Assembly (NCBI GenBank): GCA_030144725.1
Contig: JASKMD010000003.1
Coordinates: forward strand, 15,702,582 to 15,766,581
Length of the DNA stretch: 64,000 nt
Origin: Haematococcus lacustris
Taxonomy: Eukaryota > Chlorophyta > Chlorophyceae > Chlamydomonadales > Haematococcaceae
Reading direction: 5' to 3'
Positions within the stretch are counted from its first letter, which is position 1, and every line of letters begins with the position of its first letter. Below, one piece after another: positions 1 through 13,300 of this stretch. Below the pieces are notes generated by a model. It was given only the letters and a program-made list of their open reading frames with translations, did no database searches and was not told where the DNA came from. Made by a program: the position numbers and the translations under genes.

Positions 1-544
1 GCTGCTGCAGGAGGTGATCTCGCTAGTGGTAGTCGATGATGTATCAAAGTCAATCACTGACCCCCCGGTTCTGGTTGTGCGTGTGGAGTCCAGCAGACTA
101 TTGGCTTCATAGTTGGACATCAAGGGCGCTGCATGGGCTGCATTGTTGCAGTGCGGGGGTCGTAAGCCAAGCCCCCAACCAAGAGGCTAGGAAGGGGGGC
201 CATGATAAAGGCATACCTGGGACGTCACGGACCCAGGACTACGCTAATCACTTCCCGCTAGGGCCGGGCGCATCGGGTGCATCGGGCGGGTTTTTACAGA
301 TGCGCTAGCAGCGATGTTGTGAAGCCAAGGGAGCGAGTCGTGCAGGGGGAGTCAGCAGGCCCGATGTCTGTTTGCGCCAGAGTTTGTCGGTATTTGCGTT
401 ACACTTGCTACGGAGGTCTTCGAGCAGCACGAGCTAGAAGTTGAGTATCGTGGGTAGAAAGTGGGTACGGGTTGTCATGCAAGAACGACATGCCTGGCAT
501 GGGGGGGTTTGCTGTGCAGCTCTTCAAACGCCCATGCTTGGTGC
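1..544. other. No gene recognised
   Basis: I see no exon with credible splice sites or recognisable protein similarity here. It lies just outside the 3' limit of the first Fanzor-like relic, and short open frames on both strands have no protein-like features. Confidence 0.4.
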
Positions 545-2693
545 GCATTGGTGCGCTTGGTACGCTTGGCTGGCGGAGGAGTGTTTTGCCCTGGCTTTGA
601 GGCTGCTGGCTATGTGGCTGCCTGGCTGCTGCATAAGGCCTGTGGGAGCTTGCGTGGTGCCACTACCGGGCACCAAATCAGGCCCCGCACTGGCTGGTCA
701 CGCTGCTGGCTGCAGGCTGGACGGAGCAGGCGCTGTTCCACCTGCCCTGCTGGGGGCTTCCAACCTGGACGCCTGGTGGGCTGATCATGGTCCAGCTCCT
801 CCTCACATGGCTGCTTGCCATTCACTTCTTGAAGAACTGCTCCAGCGCCCGGTCCTGGGCTCCGTACAGCCTCAGCCGCTGCCGTGCCCACTTGGGGTCC
901 AGGTACACCTCCCACACTGCGTCCCAGGTGGCCAGGGTGACAGTGATGTGCTTCAGGTTTGACTCCAGGGAGGTGCCGGCTGAGCTTGCTGCTGCCAGGT
1001 GCTGGAGGTGGGGCTAGATCGGAGCCAGCCACTTCTGAGTGGTGCGGCGGGCATTGTTTAGGCCGCTGGCATGCTTCACCTGGCCCTTGGTCAGCTTCCA
1101 CTGGGCCAGCTGGTCAGCTACCAGCTGGCCTGTCGTCTCATCCCAGAGGCTGCGCTGACTGCCTGGGTGACGCCAGGGTCGATGCCCACCCCACTCTGTC
1201 TCTGGGTCAAACACATACTCACGGCTCTCAGCTATGCCACTGCCTATGTGGGGGAGTCCCACTGCATGGGCCGCTGCTGCTGCTGCACTTGGGCTGCTGC
1301 TGCTGCTGCTGGCAGCTGGGGGGGGGCTGGTGGAGGAGGGGGGAGGGGGCGCGTGTAATGGACGCACACACTGACACCGTCTGTCTATTCCTCTCAAACT
1401 GAAACCCCTTGTTGCGAAGCTTGCGCGTGTTGAACCACCTGGCCCAGTTGTGGCTCAGTGCTGGCTCTGAGGTGAACGCTGCCCGGGTCTCCTTGGTTAG
1501 GCCCAGCTGCTTGCACACCCCATGCAGCACCCTGCTGTCCAGTTTGACAAAGTGCACCCCCACCCTGGCCATGGGGTTGAGGGTGAAGGGGGGTGGGCAG
1601 GTCAGGGTCCGGGGGACCAACCCCACGCCTCTTGCCGCGCTTTGGCTGCCCTGGCACAGGGGGGGTGGGGGGCTGCTGCCACTGCTCTAGCCGTCTGCAC
1701 ACATGCACTGCATGTCGCATGCGGCAGGGCAGGGGCAGGGTGTCCTGCAGGGAGCCTTGCTTTTTCATGCCCAATAGGCGGCGGTGCGTGTCGGCCTCCT
1801 CTATCAGGTCAGCCACATGCCCCTTGTCCAGGGTGGCGGCTTGCAGCTCTGAGCTTTGGGCGTTGATGCCATACCCGCACGCCATCTTGATGAACAGCTG
1901 CGCCCTCCTCCCCGCTCCAGCCTAGCCGGGCCCTGGCTGCCTTGGCGTACAGCTTGACGAAGCGCTCTGCAGGTCAGGTCAGGTCAGGTCAGGTCAGGTC
2001 AGGTCAGGTCAGGTCAGGTCAGGTCAGGTCAGGTCAGGTCAGGTCAGGTCAGGTCAGGTCAGGTCAGGTCAGGTCAGGTCAGGTCAGGTCAGGTCAGGTC
2101 AGGTCAGGTCAGGTCAGGTCAGGTCAGGTCAGGTCAGGTCAGGTCAGGTCAGGTCAGGTCAGGTCAGGTCAGGTCAGGTCAGGTCAGGTCAGGTCAGGTC
2201 AGGTCAGGTCAGGTCAGGTCAGGTCAGGTCAGGTCAGGTCAGGTCAGGTCAGGTCAGGTCAGGTCAGGTCAGGTCAGGTCAGGTCAGGTCAGGTCAGGTC
2301 AGGTCAGGTCAGGTCAGGTCAGGTCAGGTCAGGTCAGGTCAGGTCAGGTCAGGTCAGGTCAGGTCAGGTCAGGTCAGGTCAGGTCAGGTCAGGTCAGGTC
2401 AGGTCAGGTCAGGTCAGGTCAGGTCAGGTCAGGAGTCTGTGCACCACCATTACTTGCCTGGGTTGGAGTAGTGCTGCTGCATGGCCACCGCTAGCTGCAT
2501 GGAGTGCGCTCCGACGGTGTTGGTGTCACCCCTCAGATCAATGTTGCCCAACTCCTGCAGCTTGGCCAGCACCGCCTGGTTGCTGGGGTCCTCAAAAACG
2601 GGCATGAGCATGGGGTGGCGGCGCTGCCTTTTGCGCACAAGGCGCCGCTGCAGCTGGTTGTAGACTGCTGGGATTGGCATAGAACTGGCTGAA
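545..2693 (-). pseudogene. Fanzor-like nuclease relic, subfamily C copy 1
   Basis: Read on the minus strand, this is a near-identical inverted copy of 13911-16215. It keeps the N-terminal block (MLMPVFEDPSNQAVLAKLQE), the pentamer-repeat intron, the FVKLYAKAARARLGW and KLDSRVLHGVCKQLGLTK blocks, RuvC-I (GIDPGVTQAVSAASG, in a shifted frame) and the AWSQQRDQPVRGLIWCP block before RuvC-III. The RuvC-II segment (VVFFGNA...VDEFRTS) is missing: QFFKK is followed directly by NGKQPCEEEL. The reading frame shifts several times and both ends are truncated, so this is a dead copy. Family assignment rests on the order RuvC-I, long helical block, C-rich block. The breakpoints are shared with copy 3, so the deletion predates the duplication. 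Confidence 0.75.
1971..2432. repeat. (AGGTC)n pentamer array, ~92 units
   Basis: Nearly perfect tandem pentamer. On the minus strand it reads (CTGAC)n and lies inside an intron of the Fanzor relic that starts with GCAAGT (2457) and ends CTGCAG (1967). The long Gly-Gln-Val-Arg-Ser frames across it are artefacts of the 15-base period. Confidence 0.95.
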
Positions 2694-2734
2694 TAGTCTT
2701 CATGCCTGGTGGGCTGCTCATGGTTGCACTGCTT

Positions 2735-3160
2735 CTCACACTGCTGGTCGCCATTTACAGCTGAGCTCACCCTGCTTTTCAGAAGTTATCCACTTGCCCT
2801 GCAGGGAGCTTCCAGCCTGCAGGCCTGGCGGCCGGCTCATGGTTGCACTGCTCCTCACAGGGCTGCTGACCATTTACTGCTGAGCTGACCCGGCTGGTGC
2901 GGTGCTCATCCTCTAGCACCTCCCTGCCCTGACGCTGGTCTATGCCCCTGGTCCTGCACACCCTACCTAAGAGGACTAAGAGGCCCCCTGGAGATGTGCC
3001 ACTAGGAGCCATGCAGCCCAGCCCATGGTCCTGGCCTTCTTGCTAGGGTAGGTGGCAGGATTGTAATAGCTTAAAACTGACATGACCCAGGTCAGAGAGG
3101 CTGCAAACCTTACGCAAAGTCACAGGTCAAGATAGTCACAGGTCTGGAATATGGCATTTC
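2735..3160 (-). repeat. Dispersed block, Fanzor C-terminal fragment (copy 1 of 3)
   Basis: On the minus strand it encodes a subfamily C-like piece (VSSAVNGQQPCEEQCNHE, then a zinc-finger-region linker). It recurs in direct orientation at 3860-4190 and partly inverted at 12728-12935. The first two copies flank subfamily A copy 1. Confidence 0.7.
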
Positions 3161-3162
3161 AT

Positions 3163-3824
3163 AGCTCAACAGCGGCAATCCAACAGACAGGGTGCCAGGC
3201 AAGGTGGTGACTGTGGATGAGTTCCGCACCAGCAGGGTCAGCTCAATCCTGAACAGCCCCCAGCCCTGTGAGGAGGAGCTGGACAGCAGCAAGCCCACCA
3301 GGCCTAAAGGCTGGAAGCCCAAGCCGGGACAGGTGCAGGACCGCTTATTGCGGTCAGCCTGGAGCAAGCGGTTTGAGGCGCCAGTGCGGGGCCTCATGTG
3401 GTGCCCTTGGCTGGCCCAGGCCACCCCTGGGGACCTTGGCAAATGGGTGGACAGGGACTGCAACGCAGCCCTCAACCTCCAGCGGGCAGGGGAGAGCAGG
3501 TGGCGCCCACTGGAGCTGTGCAGGTGGCAACACCGAGGAAGGCTTCCTGCCCAGGGCAGGGAGTACCCAGCACTGGGCTTCAAGAAGCTGCGAGAGCGAG
3601 CCCCCAAGGCCCAAGCCCAACAGCCTGTAGCACAGTAGCATGTGTGCACCGCATATGTGTGCCTACATCAGAGCATGTGTTTCATGCCATCATAGATTGC
3701 CCGGCCTTCGCAAGCGGGTTGGGGTAGTGAATCACGTAGTGGTACCGGATGCTTGCTGCATGCAAACAGATCGGACTACAGATAACACAGCCCCTGCCCT
3801 GTAGTAATAGTAGGGGAACAACTG
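3163..3824 (+). pseudogene. Fanzor-like nuclease 3' fragment, subfamily A copy 1
   Basis: A frame open to 3638 encodes the C-terminal third of the nuclease: VVTVDEFRTSRVSS (RuvC-II glutamate), PCEEEL, APVRGLMWCP, then WVDRDCNAALNLQRAG (RuvC-III) and the tail RAPKAQAQQPVAQ. RuvC-I and everything N-terminal are absent, so it is a 5'-truncated copy. The stop is followed by the conserved ~185 bp noncoding end, finishing GGGGAACAACTG and then TGCTG like the other A copies. I found no matching duplication on the left; the insertion lies between two direct copies of an older repeat block. Confidence 0.8.
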
Positions 3825-3859
3825 TGCTGTGTAGGAGTCATGCACTTTTTCTTACATTC

Positions 3860-4190
3860 TTACACTGCTGGTCGCCATTTATAGCTAAGCTCACCCTGCT
3901 TTCAGAAGTCATCCACTTGCCCTGCAGCGAGCTTCCAGCCTGCAGGCCTGGCGGCCGGCTCATGGTTGCACTGCTCCTCAGAGGGCTGCTGGCCATTCTC
4001 TGCTGAGCTCATCTACTAGCACCTCCCTGCCCCGACGCTGGTCTATGCCACTTGGCCATGGTCCTGGCCTTGTTGCAAGGGTGAGTGTCAGTGTTATAGC
4101 ACAAACAGACATGACCCAGGTCAGAGAGGCAGCAAACTTTACGCAAAGTCGCAGGCGGGCAAGATAGTCAGGTCTGGGAAATGGAATTTA
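3860..4190 (-). repeat. Dispersed block (copy 2 of 3)
   Basis: Same sequence as 2735-3160 with an internal gap, on the other side of the subfamily A insertion. No gene is seen between here and the end of the F-box gene at 4328. Confidence 0.65.
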
Positions 4191-4327
4191 CACATTACTA
4201 AACTGAAACACTGGTAGGTGTTGAAGGGAGTAATGGGAGGGGCGGTTGTTGCATGCACCATATGGCACACACCAGGTGGCATGATTGGACCGCACGTCAG
4301 TTTAACCATGTTCAAACATTCAGTGTG

Positions 4328-7300
4328 TCATGCCCGGTCTGCCTCGCCGCCGTCTGGCCGTTGCTGCCACTCAGACGAGGCAGCATTCTGCACACGAAGT
4401 GAGCAGCACAGTGACGTCAAGAATGTGATCACCATTTTCAGCGGGTCACACACAGCAGCTGCAATGCCCTGCTGCAGCTGGCTGCTGGTACACTCACACC
4501 AGGCTGCAATGCTCATGGTGTCCGACACAGGTCAGCATGTCCTGAGCTCCCTAGCTGGCTGGCAAGCCCATGTCCTGGCTGGCCAGCCCATTTCTCCTGA
4601 GCTGGGTGCATGCAGTTCCTCACCTCGCCCCAGCTGGCCACGCCTGCTGTGTTGAGCAGGGAGAGCTGGGCGCTGGCTAGCTTGACGCCGCAGGGGCCCT
4701 CCATCACGCCGGCCGCCTCCCTGCCACGCACCAACACCACTGCACGGCGGCACCCCGCTGGGCATGCCGGCAGCAGGTAGGCAAACCTGCTGGGCGTCAG
4801 TGCAGGGGAGGGGGGAAGACAGGAGTGACGAGAGTGGATGCTTGCCTGCTTTGGCAGGGCTTCAAACTGCTACCCAAGCCTGCCACTGAAGGTGTGTGAC
4901 CCCCTTGCGAGTGCAAAGCTGCGGAGCGGGTGCAACACAGTAGTGATAGTAGTCGCCCCGGCCCCTAGGAGGTCAGGCGGCAGTGCAGGGGGCTGAATCC
5001 TACAGCTATTGCTGCACAGCTACAGGTGGCTGAATGGCTGATTAAACATGTTGTTCCTTGTTGAATGAGTTTTGTTTGACTTAATGGTTGATGGTTGAAT
5101 GGCTGCCTCAGGGGCCGTGTCCTGTGTTGCTTGCTGACAAGCCAGTTGGTGAAAAGGTTGTAGCTGTCCAGGGCGTCTCAGGGATGTAGGAGGATGTGTG
5201 TGGAGGGAGGGAACCTCACAGGCCGACACCCTGGCAGGAGACGTCTCAAGAGGAGAGGTTGGGAGGGGTCACACTCCGCAAAGTGTGAACCAGCTATAGA
5301 GCTGACAACACCCCAGTGAGCAGAACAGTAACAAAAACTGGCAGGGCACCACACCGCATATCTACACTGCAGGGGCTACATTAGCTGTAATCCGGATATC
5401 ATGTCCGGGCAGCACAGCGGGCAGTGCTTGCACAACGTTGCGCACACCCTAAACTGTACATTGCATGCGCCGAGCATGCGTGCCTCACCCATAATGTGCA
5501 GGCGCATCATGTGAGCCTGATCATTTGACCCCAACCCGGCTTTCAAGGCAGCTCACACGGCACGAGGTTGCCCACCAGCACGCCGCAGGTCCTTAGTCTG
5601 CAGCCCCATTGTGGGCCCAGGTTGGCGCTGTGGGTCAGGTGCAGACTGGCTGGAGCTGACCACCAACCTCTGTGTGGCTGTGGCGGCCTTGACTCGGGAT
5701 AGGTGACTAAGTGACTGACTGACTGAGTGAAACAGCTGCCTGGCTGAGTCACCAACACATCAGTGGCAGCGCCAAACACCAAGGCTACTGCGCATGCCTG
5801 GGAGCAGGGCAGGGCAGGGCAGCCGGACGCCTCACCTGCGCCAGCCAGGAGTTGGCTGCAGGTGCAGGCGGCCGGAGTAGAACCGGTGACCTCCCTGCCG
5901 GCCCTCCACCCAGGCCTGCATGCTGGGCACTGGCTGCCCAGGGGCTCCAGCATCCAGCATCAGCCCCACCTGTAGGAATGCACAACACCATGCCGCCATC
6001 ACACCACCATTACACCACCAACACACCACCATCACACCACCAACACACCAGTACCACGACACCTGGACCAGGCCAAGGAGAAGCCCTGGCAGGCAAGGCA
6101 GCACCAACCCCTCGTACCCTTCTCATCCTCTCACACTGCAGCCTTGATCTGGCGCTAGCAGCATTACAGGGGGCAGCTCACAACTTATACCTGCACCAGG
6201 TGACCTGTGCAGTAGGGCCCAGCTCCGGCCCTTCCCTGCCCCTCTTCCCTGCCCCCGTCAGAACCTGCACACACGCCCAGCCTGCTCCTAACACTAGCCC
6301 CTGGCCCCCAGCCTCTTGCCTGGCCTTGCATACCCGCGCCAGCACCTGGTCCCTGCTCCCCGCGCCCAATCTACCGCCCTCTTGAACCTGTGCCAGCACC
6401 TGGCCCCTGCCCCTGCCCCTGCCCCTGCCCCTGCCCCTGCCCCTGCCCCTGCCCCTGCCCCTGCCCCTGCCCCTGCCCCTGCCCCTGCCCCTGCCCCTGC
6501 CCCTGCCCCTGCCCCTGCCCCTGCCCCTGCCCCCCACGCCCTGCCTACCGCTAGGTGGGCTGCGTGGCAGGAGTGCGTGGCCACCTGCAGTGACAGGCCC
6601 AGCGGCAGGCCAGAGTCCAGCACTGCAGCTGCCTGGGCAGCGGAGAGGCCCCGCAGGCAAAGCTCACCAGCCAGGTCCACCACCTGCAGCCAGCCAGGTC
6701 GACAGGCAGGGGGTGGGGTAGGCAGGGGGCTGGGTAGTTTAAACAGGGCTCTGACAAGCAACCCCTAAGGCGCCCACAAACATGGCCTGCAGGCCATGTG
6801 ACTGCCAGTGGGCGCCAAATAAAAATAGGGAATGGGTGCAATGAAAATGGAACAAGAATAGGGAATGGATGCAATAGGGGTGACCATGCAATGCCATGCA
6901 TGAAGTCCCTGTTCATGCAATGTCCATCCACAGTTGACAAGGCCCAGTGCCAGGCCAATGCCCTGCATGGCCTTGCATCTGGCTGGATGAGTGTTGCTGG
7001 TTGTGATATGACCTCACGAAGAGCAATCGTAGCATAAGAGTAACAATACTAATTCCAGAAGCAATGGAGATGAAGCCAGCAACAGTGCAGCTGGCGCTGG
7101 GTGCTGCTGGAGAGGATGACAATGATGGTGATGACGATGCTGGCGGTGATGACCGTGCTGGCCGCTCAGCACACTCGGTTCACACGGGGTTGACACCACT
7201 AGTTGAGGCGTGGTGGCTCTACATGTGCCTGAGCTAGCTGAGTCTCTGAGTTGTCACTGCACGCTCATTATGCTCCCTGGAGCAATTGCGAGGAAGCGTA

Positions 7301-10300
7301 TTGCATCAATACAGGTGTCATGATTCCACAAGAATGCGGCAGATCTGGTAGGTGCAGCAGGGCATGAGCAGCCAGGAGTCACCTGCTGCATAGCACATAC
7401 AGGTGTCACAGCTTCTGCCATGCTGCATAGCACATACAGGTGTCACAGCAGGTCTGCAGGTGTCACAGCAGGTCATGACTCCATACAGTCAAACAAAACT
7501 CATTCAACAAGGAACAACATGCTTGACTGTGGGTAATCTCACTCAGCTACTACAAACATGTTGTAGCAACCTCGGTCGCACCCTTGATGACTACAAACCC
7601 CACTCCGGTGGCACGTTCCTGGGGCTAATCCCCCTTGACCACTGGGCACCTCATCAAAACTAACAGCTTAATGCTCTTGATAGGCTAACAGCCTGTGCAA
7701 ACTACTAGGGCCTACGCATTGTTACGGGCCTGGCCATCAATGCCCCGCCGGTACTCCGCAGCCCACTCCACTCCATACAGACAAGACACCACCCCTAGTG
7801 AGGGGACCTGGTTCTGCCTCTGCGGGCCGATGATGGAGGTGCTGTCCTTGTGATCTGCCCTGCACACACGCCGCAAGGGGCGCCATCCCTGACCTGCACA
7901 AGCTCCGCCCACTCCTTGGATGTGGCCAGGCAGCCTGGCATCTCAGGCGCAAGCAACCTCGTCACATGCTTCATCAGGCCGTTGTGGCAGCGGGGATAGG
8001 GCAGCGGTGGAGGCGGGAGGCAGGGCGGCGCTAAGGAGTCGCCTGCGGTGACATCTTGTGGTGGGTTCTCAAACCGTACTGCATCGCCCGTGTTGCGAAT
8101 GGCCTGCAGGAGGAGGCAAGGAGGGGAGATGGGGCCACCAGTGGCCGGCCCTGCACCACTCACGAGCCTGGCTGGTGTTTCCTAATCAGGCTTCTTGTAC
8201 AGGCTATTGCTGCCTCAGCTTGGGGCGACATGATGCTTGCGCATGCTGGCGGCACTAAGTCTTCAGCTACGTCATGTTTGGTAAACGCCATGTAATGACC
8301 ATGGTGATGGTGATGGTGATGGTGGTGAGGAGCCTTGCCAGTGTGTACATGCGGGAGTGTATGTGTGTATGTGTGTGTATGCGTGAGTGTGTGGGTGCTG
8401 AATGGCCCACATTTTGCCTCAACCACAAGCCTTACCTAGCAGGAGCAGCAGCATCAAGAGCAGCAGCAGCAATCCAGCCTTGACTAATGTGGATCTAGGG
8501 GTCAGGCACAGCGTTGACAAGGTGCGGGCGCTGGCAGTGACAATGACGTGTCAGGAACAGTGACAGAGGTGGGTGGAGCGTGCCAGTGCTGTCAATGACC
8601 ACTAATAGCTGTGTGCGCATGGCCATGATGGGTGTGGCATGGGTTGCATGGAGTGGCATGGGTACAAGCATGCGGCACGTGAGCAGCTACATGCGCATGG
8701 CTGTGGTATGCCAGGGGTGGAGATGTTGTGGCATGGGTGGAAAAGGGGTGGGCTGCTGAGGCCAAGGCAGCTGGGGGGGTCCCCTCCCCCATGGCAAGGG
8801 GTGGGCTGCTGAGGCCCTAGGTCAGGCAAGCTGTAGCAGCTTGCTCTAGTGCATGGCTGTCATGCCAAACTGGCTACCCAGCTTCTTGTTGGCCAGGCAA
8901 CAGTGCAGGGGAGCAGGCCCCTGCAGCCACAGAATAACCTGGTTGTTGTGTGCTCCGTGGGCAAGTGCACCAGCCTACACCTATGCTCGGCTCTTCCCTC
9001 CCCACCACACCCCTCCCTGCGGCCACACCCCAGCCTGCCTCACCCATGGCTTGCGGGCCCTATCCAGCGGGTTTAGCACCCAGTTGAGCGACTTGGCAAA
9101 CGTTGGGTTGCGGATGAAATTGCGGGCGTGGCAGGCCAGGTACAGGCTGGCCAGGGGCAGCCCTGATAGAGCCCCTGGTGAGCTGGCCTGCTGCTGCACA
9201 GCTGGCCCCCCAACGTCTTCACTGCTGCTGCTGCTGCAATCGTGGCTGCTGCTCTTGCGTCTGTGTTGGCTGTTTGGCAGGCTGGCTACATCCATGCTGG
9301 GCCCAAGCTGAGAGTAAGAGTTGACAGTGACTGCGGCTGCAGCTGCGGTGGCCGTCATGCTGGCACTGTGGGGCACCTGGAGGCTTGGTGTTGCCTGCAT
9401 CGTTCCCAATGACACCACATCCGTGAAATTACCAACACGATATCATAAAGTGTAAAATGTAAAATGTATAATGTATAATGTACAATCATCAATCATATAA
9501 ATCCTATGAACTTTAAAACCGTCAGCTGGTCTGGAATTGTCAGAAACGTACCTAAATGCAACACTAGCGGCACAATGACTCAGACGAAGCGGCCGCAAGC
9601 AAGGCAAAAGCAGCGCCCAGCAAGACTCAGCACTCCCAAGGTTTGTCAGCAGGCAAGGCTTAGCAACAGCGGAGGGAGCAGTGGAGAACAGAGCAGCACC
9701 AGGTGCAGCCCTATCTCGCATGCTCTCTTCGTGCCTTGTGTCCCAGCCTCGGTCAAGCTCTGTCCATGCTTGTCCTGCTCTGCTGAGGTGTTCAAAGTCC
9801 CTGGGAGCACAGTGCTGCGGGGCTGCTAGACGACCTAGCAAAAGATCACGGCACACCTCCAGCAAAGGATGTGCATTCACTCGCAGCTGTGCTTCATTGC
9901 TGTGCTTCATTGCTTCACAATCAAACAAAAATCGTTCGACAAGGAACAACATGCTTGACTGTGGGTAATCTCACTCAGCTACTACAAACCTGTTGTAGCA
10001 TCCTCGGTCGCACCCTTGATGACTGCAAACTCCACGTAGATGGCACGTTCCTGGGGCTAATCCCTCTTGACTACTGGGCACCTCATCAAAACTAACAGCT
10101 TAATGCTCTTGCTAGGCTAACAGCCTGTGCAAACTACTAGGGCCTACGCATTGTTGCGGGCCCGGCCATCAATGCCCCGCCGGTACTCTGCAGCCCGGTG
10201 CAGCCTCTGCCTGCCCTTGGGCAGCCGGTCATTGACCAGGTACATACAGACAAGACACCTGTATTGATGCAACACCTGTATTGATGGCTCTGAGCCAGAC

Positions 10301-13300
10301 TCAGGTTTTGAATCAGAGTCAGAGTCTGAGGCAGAGCCGGCATGCCAGCCCACCTCAAGGCCACCCAGTGCCCTCCGCATCGCAGCCCTCCGCACCCCAC
10401 CCGAGGGTGGACCACCAACTGCAGCTAGACGACGCCATCCAGGCGGTGTGCGGGTATGCCCTCAATGCTGACAGCCGGGAGCAGCAGGAGCGGGGAGCTG
10501 CACCACATGGACAAGAAGCACGTGGACGAGGGGAAGGCTGCGGGCGCCCTGCACCACCGCCTGCTGGGCATGAAGAGGCAGGCTTTGCTGCAGGACACCC
10601 AGTGCCTGCCTTGCCGCATGCGCCATGCGGTGCCTGGGCCACCTACAGCACCAACTGGGCCACCCCTGCCCCTTGACAGCCAATACTGGGGCAGCTGTGG
10701 TGCGGTGCATGTATGCCTGTGTCAGGAGCAGCGAGAGCAGCCCCCCACCACACCCGCACCAAGGCCCCTAACCCTGACCTGCCCACCCCCCTTTCACCCT
10801 CACCCCCATGGCCAGGGTGGGATCCACTTCATCAAGCTGGACAGCAGAGTGCTCCACGGGGTGTGCAGGCTGCAGGGGCTGACCAAGGTGGGCCTTGCAG
10901 CCTTTACCAAGGACAGGTCCGCAGGCCCACTGGGACAGGTGCCAAGCAGCTGAGGCTGACCAAGAAGTCCAAGCCAGCATCCACCAGGGAAGCAGCCCTA
11001 AGCCAGCACTGGTATAGGTGGTTCAGCTCAGGCAAGCTGGCCACGGGGAAGGGTTGAGTTTCATATAATGATGGAGTAGATGGTGTCAGCGTGTGTGCAT
11101 GCCACCTCCCCAGCCTTCCTCCCCCACCCCCAGCGGCAGGCCACTCCAGCAGCAGCACCCCCCAATGGCAGCCGCAAGTGCAGCAGCAGAGGCCCCGGTG
11201 ATGGGATCCCCCACATCGGCAAGGGCCTAGTTGACAAGCGTGAGTTTGTGCTTGATCTAGAAGCAGGCACTGGAGCAAGTCGTGGTGAAGGTGAACATGG
11301 GTGATGTATTGGGAGGTGGTGGAGGTGACAAGAAATGAAGTGGTAGTTGACAGTGACCCTGACGTGCTATGTCTAGCCTAACAAGAGCCAGAAGATGGCT
11401 GAGGTGTCCATGGAGTGCCACAGGTGTGCCAAGCAGCTGGTGGTCTTGTTTGGTGCAGCTGGCATCAGCCCCAGGGGTGGCTGGGGTGCAGACGCGGTGC
11501 TGCGGGCCTGCTGCAAGGTGGTGTGCAGGCCCAGGGGCATAGACCAGCGGCAGGGCAGGGTGGAGCTAGTGGATTCGTTTTGCACCAGCTGGGTCAGCGC
11601 AGCAGTGTATGGCCAGCAGCCCTGTGAGGAGCAGTCAATCCATGAGCTGGGCACTAGGCCTGCCAGCCCCTGCCAGCCCCTGTCAGACCAGGAGCACCAC
11701 CGCCTATTTTGCCCAGCCTACATTTACTGACATTTACTGACCTACGATCCGGCACTCTCTTGTCAGCCTTGTATGTCCAGCTGCCTGGTGAACTACCTGA
11801 GAGGCCCCCTAGCAACCAGCCAGTCCAGGGCCTGATGTGGTGCCTTCAAACCAAGCCTCACGCAAGCCCCACAGCCCCCACACAGCCAGGCAGCCTCACA
11901 GCCTGCAGCCTCAGAGCCTGGGCCCAGCACTCCCCAGCCAGCCAAGTGCACCACCGCCCACCAGGGTGCCAAGCTCAGCCAGCCCACCAAGGGCAGAGGC
12001 CAGGTAAGGGCAAGGCTGCCAAACTTGAACCAGCACCGCAGCCAGGCAGGTGGGTAGACATTGAACATGCAACGCATGGGGGGAGCAGGTGGAGCCCGCT
12101 AGAGCTGTGCTGGTGGCTCAACTCGCCTGAGCTGCCTGCCTAAGGCAAGGAGTACCCTGACATCCATTACAAGCGGCTGCAATGCTGAACACCTACAGCC
12201 CAGCGACAGTCAGAGCAGCAGCAGCAGCAGCAGCAGCAGGAGGTTCAGGCACAGCAGGGTGTCCCCTTTGAGTTGTTATCAGCTAACATGTTTTGTCATG
12301 ACAGTTCTAGGCTGCAGCCTTGTCACAGGGGTTAGGCAATAGAGTAGGTGGTAGGCGGCCATGCCATGTGTGTGGGAACATAACTCCACACAGACAAACC
12401 AGCACCCCTAGTGAGAGGACAGTGCGGGCATGCTGGCATACCTGCTGGGTTGACCCTGGCTGGCTGGTCCTGGCGCCTTGCTGAGCTTGTTTCACATTGC
12501 AGCTGACAGAGGGAAGGCATGCTTGCTGCAGCAGCTTTGCATCAATATGAGCCTCCCACACTGCAGGGTACTGCTGGATAACGTCGTGCCACAACCTGCA
12601 TGTACACGCAAAACAAGGCGATTCAGTCAAATGCCATCAAACTGCTATTCGTAGACGTGCAGTTTGTGAGGGAGCAAAGGGGGTTGGCAGGAAAAAAGTA
12701 GATGGCAAGGCACCCTTTGACCTGCGACTTTGCGTAAGGTTTGCTGCCTCTCTGACCTGGATCATGTCAGTTTAAGCTATTACAATCCTGCCACCTACCC
12801 TAGCAAGAAGGCCAGGACCATGGGCTGGGCTGTAGGGCTCCAGGGGCATAGACCAGGGGCATCTCCAGGGGGCCTCTTAGGTAGTTCACCAGGCAGCTGG
12901 ACATGCAAGGCTGACAAGGGAGTGTGGCCTGCCAAGGCCTAGGCTGCGTCTTAGTAGCCTTTGTCTGCTGAGCTGAATAGCCTAGGCTCAGTCAACTAAG
13001 ACTGTGGAGTGGCACGGTTGTGGAGTGTGAATGTGCATGCTAGGGTAAGCGGGCTGCTAGTTCCTGAGTGCAACAAAGCGTCAATCCAGCGACAGCTCAC
13101 ATCGCGTGATGGCTAAGAAGAAGAGGAAGGGCAGCGACAAGCACAAGAAGGGCCCGCCAAAGAAACCGAAAGGTGCCTGTCCCTAGCCGACTGTGAGCTG
13201 TGTCGTGAGCTCCGCGCTGTGTAACAACCCGTCGCTCCAGTTGGTTCCATCGCAGCGCCTCGCACGCCTCAAGGCAAGCAACGACAGGAGCGTCGGGATT

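Noticed and set aside
610..1101. Overlapping long frames on both strands as separate genes
   Set aside because: They are shifted frames of the Fanzor relic; the recognisable motifs alternate between frames.
1942..2607. Long frame of Gly-Gln-Val-Arg-Ser repeats (also 14127-14816, 38650-38901)
   Set aside because: A 5-base repeat leaves all frames open; the array is an intron of a Fanzor relic and the peptide has no other features.
7100..7470. CRISPR-like short repeats (CACAGCAGGTC and CATACAGGTGTCACAG, and others)
   Set aside because: Only a few irregular copies without uniform spacers, in a eukaryotic intron.
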